Shown: positions 38,923-47,894 of the stretch, piece by piece
How the letters are laid out: each line of letters begins with the position of its first letter
Numbering within the stretch: position 1 is the stretch's first letter
From: Deltaproteobacteria bacterium TMED58
GTDB taxonomy: Bacteria; Desulfobacterota_D; UBA1144
Reading direction: 5' to 3'
DNA: 64,000 nucleotides
Assembly: GCA_002167555.2 (NCBI GenBank)
Contig: NHDL02000001.1
Location: 131,005 to 195,004, forward strand
The notes under the pieces: model-generated
Told to the model about the DNA's origin: nothing
The model's input: the letters and a program-made list of their open reading frames with translations, nothing else
Database searches by the model: none
Made by a program: the position numbers and the translations under genes

Positions 38923-41862
38923 ATGAGTAACGATAAAGGAAAAAAGGGCACGCTAAACAGAAGAGATTTCTTAAAGGCTTTAACTGCTATTGGTGGTGCA
39001 GCAGTGGTATCATCAGGATGCACACCTGAGCCACTAGATAAATTAGTGTCTTATGCTATCCCACCTGAAGATGTTATTCCTGGAATACCAAATTATTATT
39101 CAACTGTTTTACCCTTCTCACCTGTCGGAGCTCCTGTTGAAGTAAAAGTTAGGGAAGGAAGAGCTATATTTATTGGGGGAAATAAACTTGACCCGATATC
39201 TAATGGTGGTGTTTCTTCAGAATCACAAGCCTCATTGCAGGGTCTTTATGATCCAGACAGAATTAAACAGCCACTGTATAAAAATAATAGAGGAGATTTA
39301 TCGCCTATTTCTTGGGGATCAGCTCTTGAAATCTTAACCAAGAAATTAAATGAAAAAAATCAGAATATATATATAATTACCGATAACACTACCGGCACTT
39401 TAGATAATCTTCTTACAAATTTTTCCACCAAAATTGGAGCAAATAGAATCAAATATGAAACTTTTTCTTTTGAGCATATTGCCGAAGCAAATAAAGTTAC
39501 ATTTGGACAAAAACTTATACCAACTTATAAAATTGATCAGGCAAATTATCTACTTAGCTTTGGAGTTGACTTTCTTGAGACATGGCTATCTCCAAATGAG
39601 TATGGTGCTAGATTTGAGAAGATGCACTCTTTAAAAAAGGACTCCAAAGGAAAGTTTGTACAAGTGGAGCCGAAACTAACTTTGACAGGTGCAAAAGCTG
39701 ATGACTGGGTACCAGCAAAACCAGGTACAAATTTATATTTAGTACTAGGAATAATAAATTATATAAAATCTAAAAGACTTAATAAAAAATCTGTTCCAGA
39801 AACTTTTACAAATTTATCTAATTTTACTTTGGAAAAAACCAGTAATCTAACTGGTATATCTATCGAATCTATAGAGAAGATTGCAATTGATTTTGCTTCA
39901 TCAGATTCTTCCTTAGCAATTGGTGGTGGGATAGCATCTGCTGATGAGAATCAATCAAAAACTATGATTGCAATTAATATCTTAAATTATATTACTGATA
40001 ACCTAGATAAATATGACTTTGATAATCACTATATGATTTCAAATGCTTCATCATATCAGGAAATTTTAAAATTCAGAGAAGATGCCGCTAACGGCAATGT
40101 AGACTTATTAATCTCATATAATGCTAACCCTGTATATAACCTGTCTGATTCTCTCAATATTCAATCAGCATTACAAAAAATTCCATATAAAGTAAGTTTT
40201 TCATCTATATTAGATGAAACCTCAGAGTTATCTGACCTTATTTTGCCAGACCAACACCCACTAGAGCAGTGGGGTGATTATGAAGGCAAAAAAAATACCA
40301 GGTATATAATGCAACCGACAATGAAAGCGCTTTATGGGAACTTGTCAATCGGAGATTCCATAGTTTCTATTTTTAATAATGTAGAGCCAAAAAACCAAAA
40401 AATAGAAGAGAGCTCATATCTAGATTATTTAAAAAATTCCTGGGCAGCGACTTATTCTCCAACCTCTTTTAGATCTTTTTGGAACCAAGTTTTAAAGGAT
40501 GGAGGCGTATTTAATCAAGTTCCTCCTAAAGTTGAAGCTAGCTTTAATCCTAATAAAAAATTTACCGTTAAGATTAAAGATGACATTGGGGATAGATTAA
40601 ATTTATTTATAACACCTAACTACAGACTTTATGACGGGCGTGGTGCCAACAAGACATGGCTTCAAGAATTACCGGACTTACTTACTACCGCAGTTTGGGA
40701 TTCATGGGTTGAGATTAATTCTAAGCTTGCTGAGAAGTTGAATATAATTGAAGGTGATTTTGTTGATATAGAAACAGATCATGGAAAGGTCACCACACAA
40801 GCTTATTTATCAAAAGCTATGAGACCTGACACAATTTCTATAACCCTGGGACAAGGGCATACTTCATATGGTAGATATGCCGAGAATAGAGGTGTTAACC
40901 CTGTAAACCTTCTAAATGGTACTAGTGTTGGAGATGCTGGAAATTTAAATTGGTCTTCCGGTAAAGTGTCAATAAATAAAACTGGAAATTGGGAGAAGTT
41001 AGTTAAAGTCCAGCATTCATATTCCCAAGATAACAGAGATATAGCTCAAACTATCGCCTTATCCGAAATTGTTAAGCATGACGATCATCATGATGATCAT
41101 CATGATGGACATCATCATGCTAGAGATATGTACAGAGAGTATGATTACTTTATCCACAAATGGGGTATGAATATAGATTTAGATAAATGTACTGGATGTG
41201 GCGCTTGTGTTACCGCTTGCTATGCGGAAAATAATATCCCTGTTGTAGGAAAGGAACAAGTTGGAAATGGGCGATATATGTCTTGGCTAACCTTAGAGAG
41301 GTTTCAGACTGAGGAAGAAGACTATTTAGATTCTGTAAGAGTTGATACAAGAGTTATACCACAGCTATGTCAACATTGTGAAAATGCTCCATGTGAACCT
41401 GTTTGTCCAGTTTTTGCTACATATCATAATCCAGAGGGAATTAATGTAATGGTTTATAGTAGATGTGTTGGAACAAGGTATTGTTCTAATAACTGCTCAT
41501 ATAAAGTTCGAAGGTTTAATTGGTTTAAATATGAAATGCCAGAGCCATTAAACTTACAACTTAATCCTGATGTGACCGTTAGGTCAAGAGGAATCATGGA
41601 GAAGTGTAATTTTTGCATACAAAGGATTACGGCAGCCAAAGATGTAGCTAGAGATGAAGATAGAAAATTAAGAGATGGTGAAGTTGAGACTGCATGCCAA
41701 AGTGTATGTGGCTGTAATGCAATAGTCTTTGGAGATCTTAATGAACCAAGTTCTAAAGTATCAAAAATGGTTGAAGATAAAAGGTCATATAAGTTATTAG
41801 CTGAACTTAATACAAGGCCATCAGTGTCTTACCTTAAAAAAATCGAGTGGGATAAATCATGA
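38923..41862 (+). CDS. actB: Alternative complex III subunit ActB (molybdopterin-oxidoreductase-like plus Fe-S domain)
   Basis: The large peripheral subunit of alternative complex III, here the usual fusion of two domains. Residues ~1-710 resemble molybdopterin oxidoreductases, which in ActB bind no molybdenum. A Tat-type leader NRRDFLKALTAIGGAAVVSS is followed by a Cys (SSGC) that could be lipidated. Residues ~740-979 form a ferredoxin-like domain with CTGCGACVTACYAENN (~756), CQHCENAPCEPVCPV, CVGTRYCSNNCSYKVRRF and a final CNFCIQ...CQSVCGC group, predicting 3-4 clusters. Between the domains lies a His/Asp-rich linker (HDDHHDDHHDGHHH, 719-732). 979 residues. actC overlaps by 4 bp. Confidence 0.95.
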   Translation: MSNDKGKKGTLNRRDFLKALTAIGGAAVVSSGCTPEPLDKLVSYAIPPEDVIPGIPNYYSTVLPFSPVGAPVEVKVREGRAIFIGGNKLDPISNGGVSSESQASLQGLYDPDRIKQPLYKNNRGDLSPISWGSALEILTKKLNEKNQNIYIITDNTTGTLDNLLTNFSTKIGANRIKYETFSFEHIAEANKVTFGQKLIPTYKIDQANYLLSFGVDFLETWLSPNEYGARFEKMHSLKKDSKGKFVQVEPKLTLTGAKADDWVPAKPGTNLYLVLGIINYIKSKRLNKKSVPETFTNLSNFTLEKTSNLTGISIESIEKIAIDFASSDSSLAIGGGIASADENQSKTMIAINILNYITDNLDKYDFDNHYMISNASSYQEILKFREDAANGNVDLLISYNANPVYNLSDSLNIQSALQKIPYKVSFSSILDETSELSDLILPDQHPLEQWGDYEGKKNTRYIMQPTMKALYGNLSIGDSIVSIFNNVEPKNQKIEESSYLDYLKNSWAATYSPTSFRSFWNQVLKDGGVFNQVPPKVEASFNPNKKFTVKIKDDIGDRLNLFITPNYRLYDGRGANKTWLQELPDLLTTAVWDSWVEINSKLAEKLNIIEGDFVDIETDHGKVTTQAYLSKAMRPDTISITLGQGHTSYGRYAENRGVNPVNLLNGTSVGDAGNLNWSSGKVSINKTGNWEKLVKVQHSYSQDNRDIAQTIALSEIVKHDDHHDDHHDGHHHARDMYREYDYFIHKWGMNIDLDKCTGCGACVTACYAENNIPVVGKEQVGNGRYMSWLTLERFQTEEEDYLDSVRVDTRVIPQLCQHCENAPCEPVCPVFATYHNPEGINVMVYSRCVGTRYCSNNCSYKVRRFNWFKYEMPEPLNLQLNPDVTVRSRGIMEKCNFCIQRITAAKDVARDEDRKLRDGEVETACQSVCGCNAIVFGDLNEPSSKVSKMVEDKRSYKLLAELNTRPSVSYLKKIEWDKS

Positions 41863-43202
41863 GTCAGATAGCAGAAGCAGATAAGTACTCCAATCTAAAC
41901 AAGACTGTTATGAATATGCTCAATAAGCCTTCTTTTGGCTGGTGGGCAATATTTATTTTTGATATGATTTTCCTTGCTTTTGGAATATATTGCTTTATTT
42001 ATCAAGTTTATACTGGATTAGGCGTAGCAGGATATAGCCATCCAGTATTGTGGGGAGTCTATATTACGGACTTTGTGTTTTGGGTTGGTATAGCTCACTC
42101 TGGTACTTTGATTTCTGCGGTTCTATTTTTATTTAGAGCTAAATTTAGAATGTCTATTTATAGAATAGCTGAAGCAATGACTGTTTTTGCTGTTGCAACT
42201 GCGGGATTATTTCCAATAATTCATTTAGGGAGACCGTGGAATTTCTACTGGCTTTTGCCTTATCCAAACCAAAGAGGTTTGTGGGTTAATTTTGATTCTC
42301 CTTTACTATGGGATGTTTTTGCGGTTAGTACGTATGCAACCATTAGCTCAGTTTTCTTCTTTATTGGAATGATTCCTGATATTGCTGCAATTCGTGACAC
42401 TGTAGTAGGGAAGGCAAAAAAAGCACTTTATTCTGTGTTATCTCTGGGATGGAAAGGTTCAAATTGGGAATGGAGCACTTATACTAGGGCTTATTTTTAT
42501 TTTGCATGTTTTGCTACACCTCTTGTTATATCTGTACACAGTGTTGTTTCATGGGATTTTGCAATGGCAAATACTCCTGGATGGCATACAACTATTTTTC
42601 CGCCATATTTTGTCGCCGGAGCTATTTTTTCAGGATTAGCGATGGTTATAACTTTATGTATCCCACTAAGATTGATTTTTAAATTAGAGGACTATATAAC
42701 AATGGAAAATTTTGAGGGAATGTCTAAGATGATAATTTTAACCTCATGCATTGTTTTTTATGCATACCTAATCGAGTTTTTCATTGCCTGGTATAGTGGA
42801 AATAAATATGAATATGATCAATTCTTATATAGGGCCAATGGAGACTATGCATTCTTTTATTGGACTATGATGTTCTGTAATGGAATTGTTCCTCATGCCT
42901 TATGGTTCAAAAAAATAAGAAACAACCTTGTTATATTATTCATAATTTCTTTATTAATAAATGTTGGGATGTGGTTTGAAAGATTTAATATTATTGTAAT
43001 ATCACTATCTAAAGAATTTGAGCCCGGGTCTTGGGGCCTATACAAGCCATCATGGGTTGAGCTCGGAATAACTGTTGGTAGCTTCGCATGGTTCTTTATG
43101 TTCTTCTTGATTTTTGTAAGAACACTTCCTGCTCTCTCAATTGCAGAGATAAAAGAAATACTTCCTGTTCCAAGAAAGAATGGAGGTTCAAATCATGAGT
43201 GA
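41859..43202 (+). CDS. actC: Alternative complex III subunit ActC, NrfD-like quinol-binding membrane protein
   Basis: Polytopic inner-membrane subunit of the NrfD/PsrC family, expected to hold the quinol site and a possible proton path. 447 residues with about ten hydrophobic helices (e.g. WWAIFIFDMIFLAFGIYCFI, TDFVFWVGIAHSGTLISAVL, residues around SVHSVVSWDFAMA). Family signatures include FWVGIAHSGTLISA, GLFPIIHLGRPWNFYWLLPYP and SVVSWDFAMANTPGWHTTIF. It follows actB with an ATGA overlap and precedes actD. Confidence 0.95.
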   Translation: MSQIAEADKYSNLNKTVMNMLNKPSFGWWAIFIFDMIFLAFGIYCFIYQVYTGLGVAGYSHPVLWGVYITDFVFWVGIAHSGTLISAVLFLFRAKFRMSIYRIAEAMTVFAVATAGLFPIIHLGRPWNFYWLLPYPNQRGLWVNFDSPLLWDVFAVSTYATISSVFFFIGMIPDIAAIRDTVVGKAKKALYSVLSLGWKGSNWEWSTYTRAYFYFACFATPLVISVHSVVSWDFAMANTPGWHTTIFPPYFVAGAIFSGLAMVITLCIPLRLIFKLEDYITMENFEGMSKMIILTSCIVFYAYLIEFFIAWYSGNKYEYDQFLYRANGDYAFFYWTMMFCNGIVPHALWFKKIRNNLVILFIISLLINVGMWFERFNIIVISLSKEFEPGSWGLYKPSWVELGITVGSFAWFFMFFLIFVRTLPALSIAEIKEILPVPRKNGGSNHE

Positions 43203-43848
43203 TAGTAGAAAGATTTTGGCAATTTACTCTTATATGGACCTATTAATTGATACAATTAAGGAACTCAGAAGTAAAGGGTTTGAGGATATTCGGGCCTTTT
43301 CTCCTGTCCCAAGCCATGAGATAGAAGATGCACTAGATAGGGGTTATGAGCCTAGTAAGGTTAAATACTTTACTCTTTGTGGAGCAATTTTAGGAGCATG
43401 TGTTGGAGCGGCATTTACAGTTTTAACATCTTTAGATTGGCCTATAGTAACAAGTGCTAAACCAATAGTATCAGTACCTCCCTATATGATAATTATTTTC
43501 GAATGTATGATTTTAATTGGTGGATTGTCGACTTTTCTTGGATTGATAATTAACTCTAGATTAAGAAAAAACGTTGACCCTATTCACTATGACGAAAGAT
43601 TTAGCAATGATAAGTTTGGAATACTAGTAACAGTTGATAGTGGTGATTTTGAGCAGGTAGAACATATATTAAGAGATTTTGGCTCAGAAGAATTAAAGTT
43701 GAATGGTGAAGTTTTAGAAGAGAAAGTTATTGAAGAGGAAACTGAGGAAGAAAAACCAGCGGAAGCAGCAGCTGATGAAAAACCAGTTGAAACTGAGGAA
43801 GAAAAACCAGCGGAAGCAGCAGCTGATAAAAAAGAGAGTGATTCATGA
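43195..43848 (+). CDS. actD: Alternative complex III subunit ActD (DUF3341 family)
   Basis: A two-helix membrane subunit of alternative complex III. Start chosen at ATG 43195, with GGAGG 7 nt upstream (43183-43187), overlapping actC by 8 bp. Sequence begins SDSRKILAIYSYMDLLIDTI. Family blocks: FEDIRAFSPVPSHEIEDAL, KVKYFTLCGAILGACVGAAF (helix 1), SVPPYMIIIFECMILIGGL (helix 2) and DKFGILVTVDSGDFEQV. The C-terminal ~40 residues are a low-complexity Glu/Ala/Pro/Lys tail produced by a tandem DNA repeat, so this end is probably disordered and variable in length. Confidence 0.93.
   Translation: MSDSRKILAIYSYMDLLIDTIKELRSKGFEDIRAFSPVPSHEIEDALDRGYEPSKVKYFTLCGAILGACVGAAFTVLTSLDWPIVTSAKPIVSVPPYMIIIFECMILIGGLSTFLGLIINSRLRKNVDPIHYDERFSNDKFGILVTVDSGDFEQVEHILRDFGSEELKLNGEVLEEKVIEEETEEEKPAEAAADEKPVETEEEKPAEAAADKKESDS
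43741..43827 (+). repeat. Tandem repeat in the actD tail (36-bp identical units, 51-bp period)
   Basis: Two identical 36-bp copies lie at 43741-43776 and 43792-43827, separated by 15 bp. They encode TEEEKPAEAAAD-type residues. The 51-bp (17-codon) period keeps the frame, so copy number could change without breaking actD. Confidence 0.9.
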
Positions 43849-44360
43849 GTAAATCTATTACTTTTATTTTTTATGTTTTTTTAGGATTCATAGTTTTTAT
43901 GGATGATTCTTTTTCTTTACCCTGGTCCACTGATTTATGGGAACATCCTAGTATCAAGCCATACGAGGAAGCAAGAGATTATCCTGAGGGCTCGGTTTTT
44001 AAGAGCGAAGAATCTCCTGAGCTTGATAGAAAGGAGTACGAAGCAATTGTTACTGGGCCTAACAAGGGAGAGCTATCTATTTCAAAAGGTAAAGAGTTAT
44101 ACGAAATAAATTGTTATTCATGCCATGGTATGACGGGGCTTGGAGATGGACCAGTCATAAAAAATGATTTAAGACCCAACGCGTATTTTTACCCAGTAAA
44201 TCTAAGACAACAGCAAACAATTAATAGAACAGATGGATATATTTATGCCTATATTCGTTATGGTGGATATGTTATGATGCCAGCTTACGGCAGAATTACC
44301 CCTGATGAAGCATGGGATATAGTTTATTACGTAAGATATTTGCAAGGAAAGGTTAAGTAA
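43845..44360 (+). CDS. actE: Alternative complex III subunit ActE, monoheme cytochrome c
   Basis: A monoheme cytochrome c, probably the exit point for electrons to soluble carriers or an oxidase. Residues 1-24 are a signal or anchor segment (SITFIFYVFLGFIVFMDDSFS) with no clear lipobox. The single heme motif is CYSCH in ELYEINCYSCHGMTGLGDGP, with the likely Met ligand in GGYVMMPAYGRITPDEAWDIV. 171 residues. ATGA overlap with actD. actF starts 11 bp downstream. Confidence 0.93.
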   Translation: MSKSITFIFYVFLGFIVFMDDSFSLPWSTDLWEHPSIKPYEEARDYPEGSVFKSEESPELDRKEYEAIVTGPNKGELSISKGKELYEINCYSCHGMTGLGDGPVIKNDLRPNAYFYPVNLRQQQTINRTDGYIYAYIRYGGYVMMPAYGRITPDEAWDIVYYVRYLQGKVK

Positions 44361-44371
44361 AGGATTTTGTT

Positions 44372-45640
44372 ATGAGTATAGATATTAATGCTTTATTAGA
44401 TAGAAAAATTGAATTTCCTAAAACGTTAGATTATTTCTTGTACGGTGGATTTATACTTGGTCTTTTGACTTTTTTATACACTCTTTCTAACGGTCACGCA
44501 GATATTGCATGGACTGCTTTTCATTTAAATTTCGTTTTCTGGGCTGGCGTCAGCCACGGTGGGGTCCTTTTTGCCTGTGCTATGAGAATCACTAGTTCTA
44601 GTTGGGGAAGATCTATAATGCGTATTTGCGAGTCTTTTGCTGCATTTATGCCAGTTGTGTTTATATTCTTACTTGTACTGCTTTTTATTGATGGAGAAAA
44701 AACTCTAATATACTTTTCAGAAGATTATCGAAATTATGATTATATTACTAGTAGAAAATATGATCTCTGGCTAAACTTTAATTCTGTATTCATAAGAAGC
44801 ATATTATTGATTGGAACTTTGCACATACTAACATACTATTATTTGTATCATTCAATTAAACAAGATTGTGAAGGAACTGGCAGATTTAAAGGGTTTTTCT
44901 CGTTTTTATCATCCACACCAGAAGAAGGAAAAGAGGTTGACCATGATAATAAGCTTTATAAGTATTCTATAGCTATTGCCTTTGCATATTCGCTATCAAT
45001 GACTTTCATTGCATTTGATTTTATTATGTCTCTTGATGTGCATTTCTATAGCACATTATTTGGTGTTTATTATTTTATGGCATCAGTTTTAGCAGCTTTA
45101 GGTTTGATTGTGATAATTTCGTCTATGATGACTATTAAATTTAAACTAGAACAAGTTATTACAGAATTTCAATATTATGATGCCGCAAAATTGATGTTCG
45201 GTTTAAGTGTTTTTTGGCTATATACTTTCTTTTCCCAGTTTTTGCCAATTTGGTATGCAAATATGCCCGAAGAAACTGGATTTATTGCATCAAGGGTATT
45301 TGATGAGCCTTATAAGTCTTTATCCTGGGCTATTTTGACATGTATTTTTGTAATCCCTTTTGTGACTTTAATCCCTAGAACAACCAAAGTTGTAAAACCC
45401 ATTTTAGTAACCATTGCTTCAATATCTTTCTTAGGATTATTTGTGGAAAAGATTGTATTAATTTATCCTTCACTAATGCATGATCATTTTCATTTTGGCC
45501 TGGAAAGCATTCTAATATCATTTGGATTTTTATGTTTATTTTTGTTATGCATAACGAAGTTTCTTTCTTACTTCCCAATTTTTGGACTAAAAGATAAAAA
45601 ATTAATAAAAAAACTTTCTAGCGGGGGAGGTCATCATTAA
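44372..45640 (+). CDS. actF: Alternative complex III subunit ActF, second NrfD-like membrane protein
   Basis: Second quinol:electron acceptor membrane subunit, paralogous to ActC and with about ten helices over 422 residues. Seen: FFLYGGFILGLLTFLYTL-like first helix after KTLDYF, HLNFVFWAGVSHGGVLFACAMRI (family block), FDFIMSLDVHFYSTLFGVYYFM and FSQFLPIWYANMPEETGF, ending LSSGGGHH. These SLDVHWYST-like and WYANxPEE motifs are typical of ActF. Its stop overlaps the start of the 49-residue gene (TAATG). Confidence 0.94.
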   Translation: MSIDINALLDRKIEFPKTLDYFLYGGFILGLLTFLYTLSNGHADIAWTAFHLNFVFWAGVSHGGVLFACAMRITSSSWGRSIMRICESFAAFMPVVFIFLLVLLFIDGEKTLIYFSEDYRNYDYITSRKYDLWLNFNSVFIRSILLIGTLHILTYYYLYHSIKQDCEGTGRFKGFFSFLSSTPEEGKEVDHDNKLYKYSIAIAFAYSLSMTFIAFDFIMSLDVHFYSTLFGVYYFMASVLAALGLIVIISSMMTIKFKLEQVITEFQYYDAAKLMFGLSVFWLYTFFSQFLPIWYANMPEETGFIASRVFDEPYKSLSWAILTCIFVIPFVTLIPRTTKVVKPILVTIASISFLGLFVEKIVLIYPSLMHDHFHFGLESILISFGFLCLFLLCITKFLSYFPIFGLKDKKLIKKLSSGGGHH

Positions 45641-45789
45641 TGGACAAGAAGAGTGACAGGCTAGGTACAGCCGGAGCAATAGGATTTGCATTAGGTGTTT
45701 TTGGATTTATATCAACTTTATTGATAATATCTTTTCTAGGGCCTTTACTTCCAGACTTGATAAGGAAGGCTTTTGGAGTTATAAATTAA
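45640..45789 (+). CDS. Small (49-residue) single-pass membrane protein at the end of the act operon
   Basis: A short ORF, ATG 45640 to TAA 45787-45789, that shares one base with the actF stop. The protein starts MDKKSDRLGTAGAIGFALG and has one hydrophobic helix (~residues 10-36, GFALGVFGFISTLLIISFLG), ending LPDLIRKAFGVIN. GGGGGAGG lies about 8-15 nt upstream inside the 3' end of actF. Overlap with actF and the membrane helix suggest a small accessory subunit; small ActG-like subunits are known in some alternative complex III structures. Sequence is too short to prove homology. Confidence 0.7.
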   Translation: MDKKSDRLGTAGAIGFALGVFGFISTLLIISFLGPLLPDLIRKAFGVIN

Positions 45790-45795
45790 TTCTTA

Positions 45796-46809
45796 ATGAA
45801 GTCGAAAATTACTTATAAAGATTCTGGAGTTGATATTAAAGTTGGTAATGACTTCGTAGCTAAAATTCAACGTGATATTAAAAAAACCTTAAATAGTAAT
45901 GTAATTGGAAAAACAACATCTTTTGCTGCGCTTTATTCTATTACAAAAGAGAAAATAAAAAATCCTGTTTTGGTTTCTTGTACAGATGGTGTAGGGACTA
46001 AAATAGAGCTGGGAATTAAGACAAATAAACTTAGAGGACTAGGAATTGATCTAGTTGCCATGTCAATCAATGATTTGATTTGTACTGGGGCCAAGCCACT
46101 TTTCTTTCTAGACTATTTAGCAACTTCGAAACTAAAAGTTAACTACCATTCTGAGGTTATTAAGGGAATTGTCGAGGGTTGCATTCTTTCTTCATGCTCT
46201 TTAGTAGGGGGGGAAACCGCAGAAATGCCTGGAATGTATAAGGGTAAAGATTTTGATTTAGCTGGTTTTGCGGTTGGAATAGTTGATAAAAATAAAATCA
46301 TACAAACAAAGAAGATTAGAGGAGGAGAGTTACTAATAGGACTTCCTTCTAGTGGACCACACTCAAACGGCTACTCTTTAATTAGAAAACTTTTTTTTGA
46401 AAAAAGAAGTAAGTTTATTCAAGATAAGAGATTTATTAATTCTGTAATGAAGCCAACTAGAATTTATGTTGATATAATTTCTAGTATTTTAAGAAAAATT
46501 AAGGTTAAAGGGATGGCACATATAACTGGAGGCGGACTTGTTGAAAATATCCCTAGGATTTTGCCAAAGGGCATGGGTATAGAGATTTATCATTCTAGAA
46601 TGCCAAAGAATAAACTTTTTAAAGATATACAAGACTATTCAGGTCTAAATTTTGAAGAAATGACTAAAGTTTTTAATATGGGGATTGGTTTTGTTATTTG
46701 TATAAATGAAAAAGACTTGGGAGCTTTATCAAAAATTTTAAACTCTAAAAATGAAAAATTTTATGTATTAGGTAATGTTGTCAAAGGAAGCGAATTTAAA
46801 ATTACTTAA
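45796..46809 (+). CDS. purM: Phosphoribosylformylglycinamidine cyclo-ligase
   Basis: AIR synthase, fifth step of purine synthesis, ATP-dependent. Motifs: ITYKDSGVDIKVGND, LVSCTDGVGTKIELG, DLVAMSINDLICTGAKPLFFLDYLA, GCILSSCSLVGGETAEMPGMY, LIGLPSSGPHSNGYSLIRKL, MAHITGGGLVENIPR and the C-terminal FNMGIGFVICI. The 337-residue length is standard. It follows the act operon by 6 bp, probably sharing its transcript. It overlaps the TonB-like gene by 4 bp, tail to tail. Confidence 0.97.
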   Translation: MKSKITYKDSGVDIKVGNDFVAKIQRDIKKTLNSNVIGKTTSFAALYSITKEKIKNPVLVSCTDGVGTKIELGIKTNKLRGLGIDLVAMSINDLICTGAKPLFFLDYLATSKLKVNYHSEVIKGIVEGCILSSCSLVGGETAEMPGMYKGKDFDLAGFAVGIVDKNKIIQTKKIRGGELLIGLPSSGPHSNGYSLIRKLFFEKRSKFIQDKRFINSVMKPTRIYVDIISSILRKIKVKGMAHITGGGLVENIPRILPKGMGIEIYHSRMPKNKLFKDIQDYSGLNFEEMTKVFNMGIGFVICINEKDLGALSKILNSKNEKFYVLGNVVKGSEFKIT

Positions 46810-47585
46810 TAGTACCAACCTTGAGGGGAATAATTGAAAGTTATATTTACGTTTAGCTTGTTTAATGTCCAAGCCGAAGGGAATGGACCAAATGGTGCTG
46901 CTTGATATACCGCATCACCTGCTTCATTATCCAAGTCAGCATAGCCTGAAGATTTAAGAATTTCGCTATTTATGAGTTTCCCCTTTTTATTTAATGTTAT
47001 TTTTAGAACAACTTGACCCGTTTCTCCCCTCTGAAGTGAGGAAGTGGGATATGACCATGTCATTTCAATCTTTCTTTTTATCCTTAGAAAATATGAAATA
47101 TACTTAAATTCCTGTGTATTGAAGTCAACAGTTACTTCGTCGTTACTCTCAGGGTCAGTAGGACCCGGATTGAATAAACTTTCTGTAGATTTTGATGATT
47201 TATCTGCTAGTTTCTTCTTTTCGGACTTATTCTTTGTTTCTAGGTCTCCTTTTTCTGTAATTTTTTTCTCTTCTTTAGATAAGACTTTATTGCTCGCTTC
47301 ACTTTTTTTCGAATCAACTGATTTTTTATTTGAATTTTTAATTGGTGATTTTCTAATTTTTTCTTCAATAACTTTATTTGAGTTTTTCGCTAATCTACCT
47401 GAATCATTTATAATCTTATTTGAGTCAGGGATATCGATTTCTGTGATTTCCAAATATTTTAGGGGTTTTTGAAAGCCTTTAAAGAATAAATTATAGTTTT
47501 GAAAAATCATAATTATCAGCAGATGAATCATAATTGAGATAATTATGAATTTTTGTTTTTTTATTTTTGATTCTAATTTTTTCAT
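46806..47585 (-). CDS. TonB-like energy transducer / envelope-spanning protein
   Basis: An inner-membrane protein with one N-terminal helix (FIIISIMIHLLIIMIF, residues ~13-28) and a long Lys/Ser/Glu-rich periplasmic linker (~50-150). The C-terminal TonB domain (~165-259) has RIKRKIEMTWSYPTSSLQRGETGQVVLKITL then INSEILKSSGYADLDNEAGDAV. It would couple proton-motive force to outer-membrane transport, though no exbBD or receptor is nearby. A TolA-type role is possible. It is divergent from an exported protein with only 18 bp between start codons. Confidence 0.8.
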   Translation of the reverse strand: MKKLESKIKKQKFIIISIMIHLLIIMIFQNYNLFFKGFQKPLKYLEITEIDIPDSNKIINDSGRLAKNSNKVIEEKIRKSPIKNSNKKSVDSKKSEASNKVLSKEEKKITEKGDLETKNKSEKKKLADKSSKSTESLFNPGPTDPESNDEVTVDFNTQEFKYISYFLRIKRKIEMTWSYPTSSLQRGETGQVVLKITLNKKGKLINSEILKSSGYADLDNEAGDAVYQAAPFGPFPSAWTLNKLNVNITFNYSPQGWYY

Positions 47586-47603
47586 TTTATTTTATCTAAT
47601 AAA

Positions 47604-47894
47604 ATGTATCATTATGTAGTGATTAGAAAAGTTTTTTTTCTCTTGATTTTACTACTAATAAGCTTTTTTATAAATGATTCCTATGCATTAAAGTCCCCTA
47701 GGGAAAAGTGGAATTATCAAAAAAAGGAAGATAATATTAAGCATCATACTATTAAAGTTAGGATTAAATCAAAAAAGAGCGAAAAAATAGAAAATTCCTC
47801 TGATAGTAATGAATATAATTCTGTAATAAACGAAATAGGAGAGGATGGAACTAAAAAAATAGACAGGCCTGGTTCACCTAGAGACAGATGGTAA
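47604..47894 (+). CDS. Small exported protein of unknown function
   Basis: 96 residues. N-terminal hydrophobic signal (KVFFLLILLLISFFINDSYA) with likely cleavage after SYA, then a basic and polar mature part rich in Lys and Ser (KVRIKSKKSEKIENSSDSN), ending RPGSPRDRW. Note KSPREKW just after the signal and GSPRDRW at the C-terminus: a similar SPR-(D/E)-(R/K)-W element at both ends. The stop overlaps the next gene (ATGGTAA). No family recognised. The true start may be a GTG a few codons in (MIRKV...). Confidence 0.6.
   Translation: MYHYVVIRKVFFLLILLLISFFINDSYALKSPREKWNYQKKEDNIKHHTIKVRIKSKKSEKIENSSDSNEYNSVINEIGEDGTKKIDRPGSPRDRW

Noticed and set aside
41077-41118. CRISPR-like or satellite repeat
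   Set aside because: The CATGAT-type repetition is a short His/Asp codon run inside actB; no spaced direct repeats exist in the window.
43183-43200. tRNA T-arm-like GGTTCAAATC
   Set aside because: No flanking stem pairing and it lies at the actC/actD junction as part of the ribosome site.
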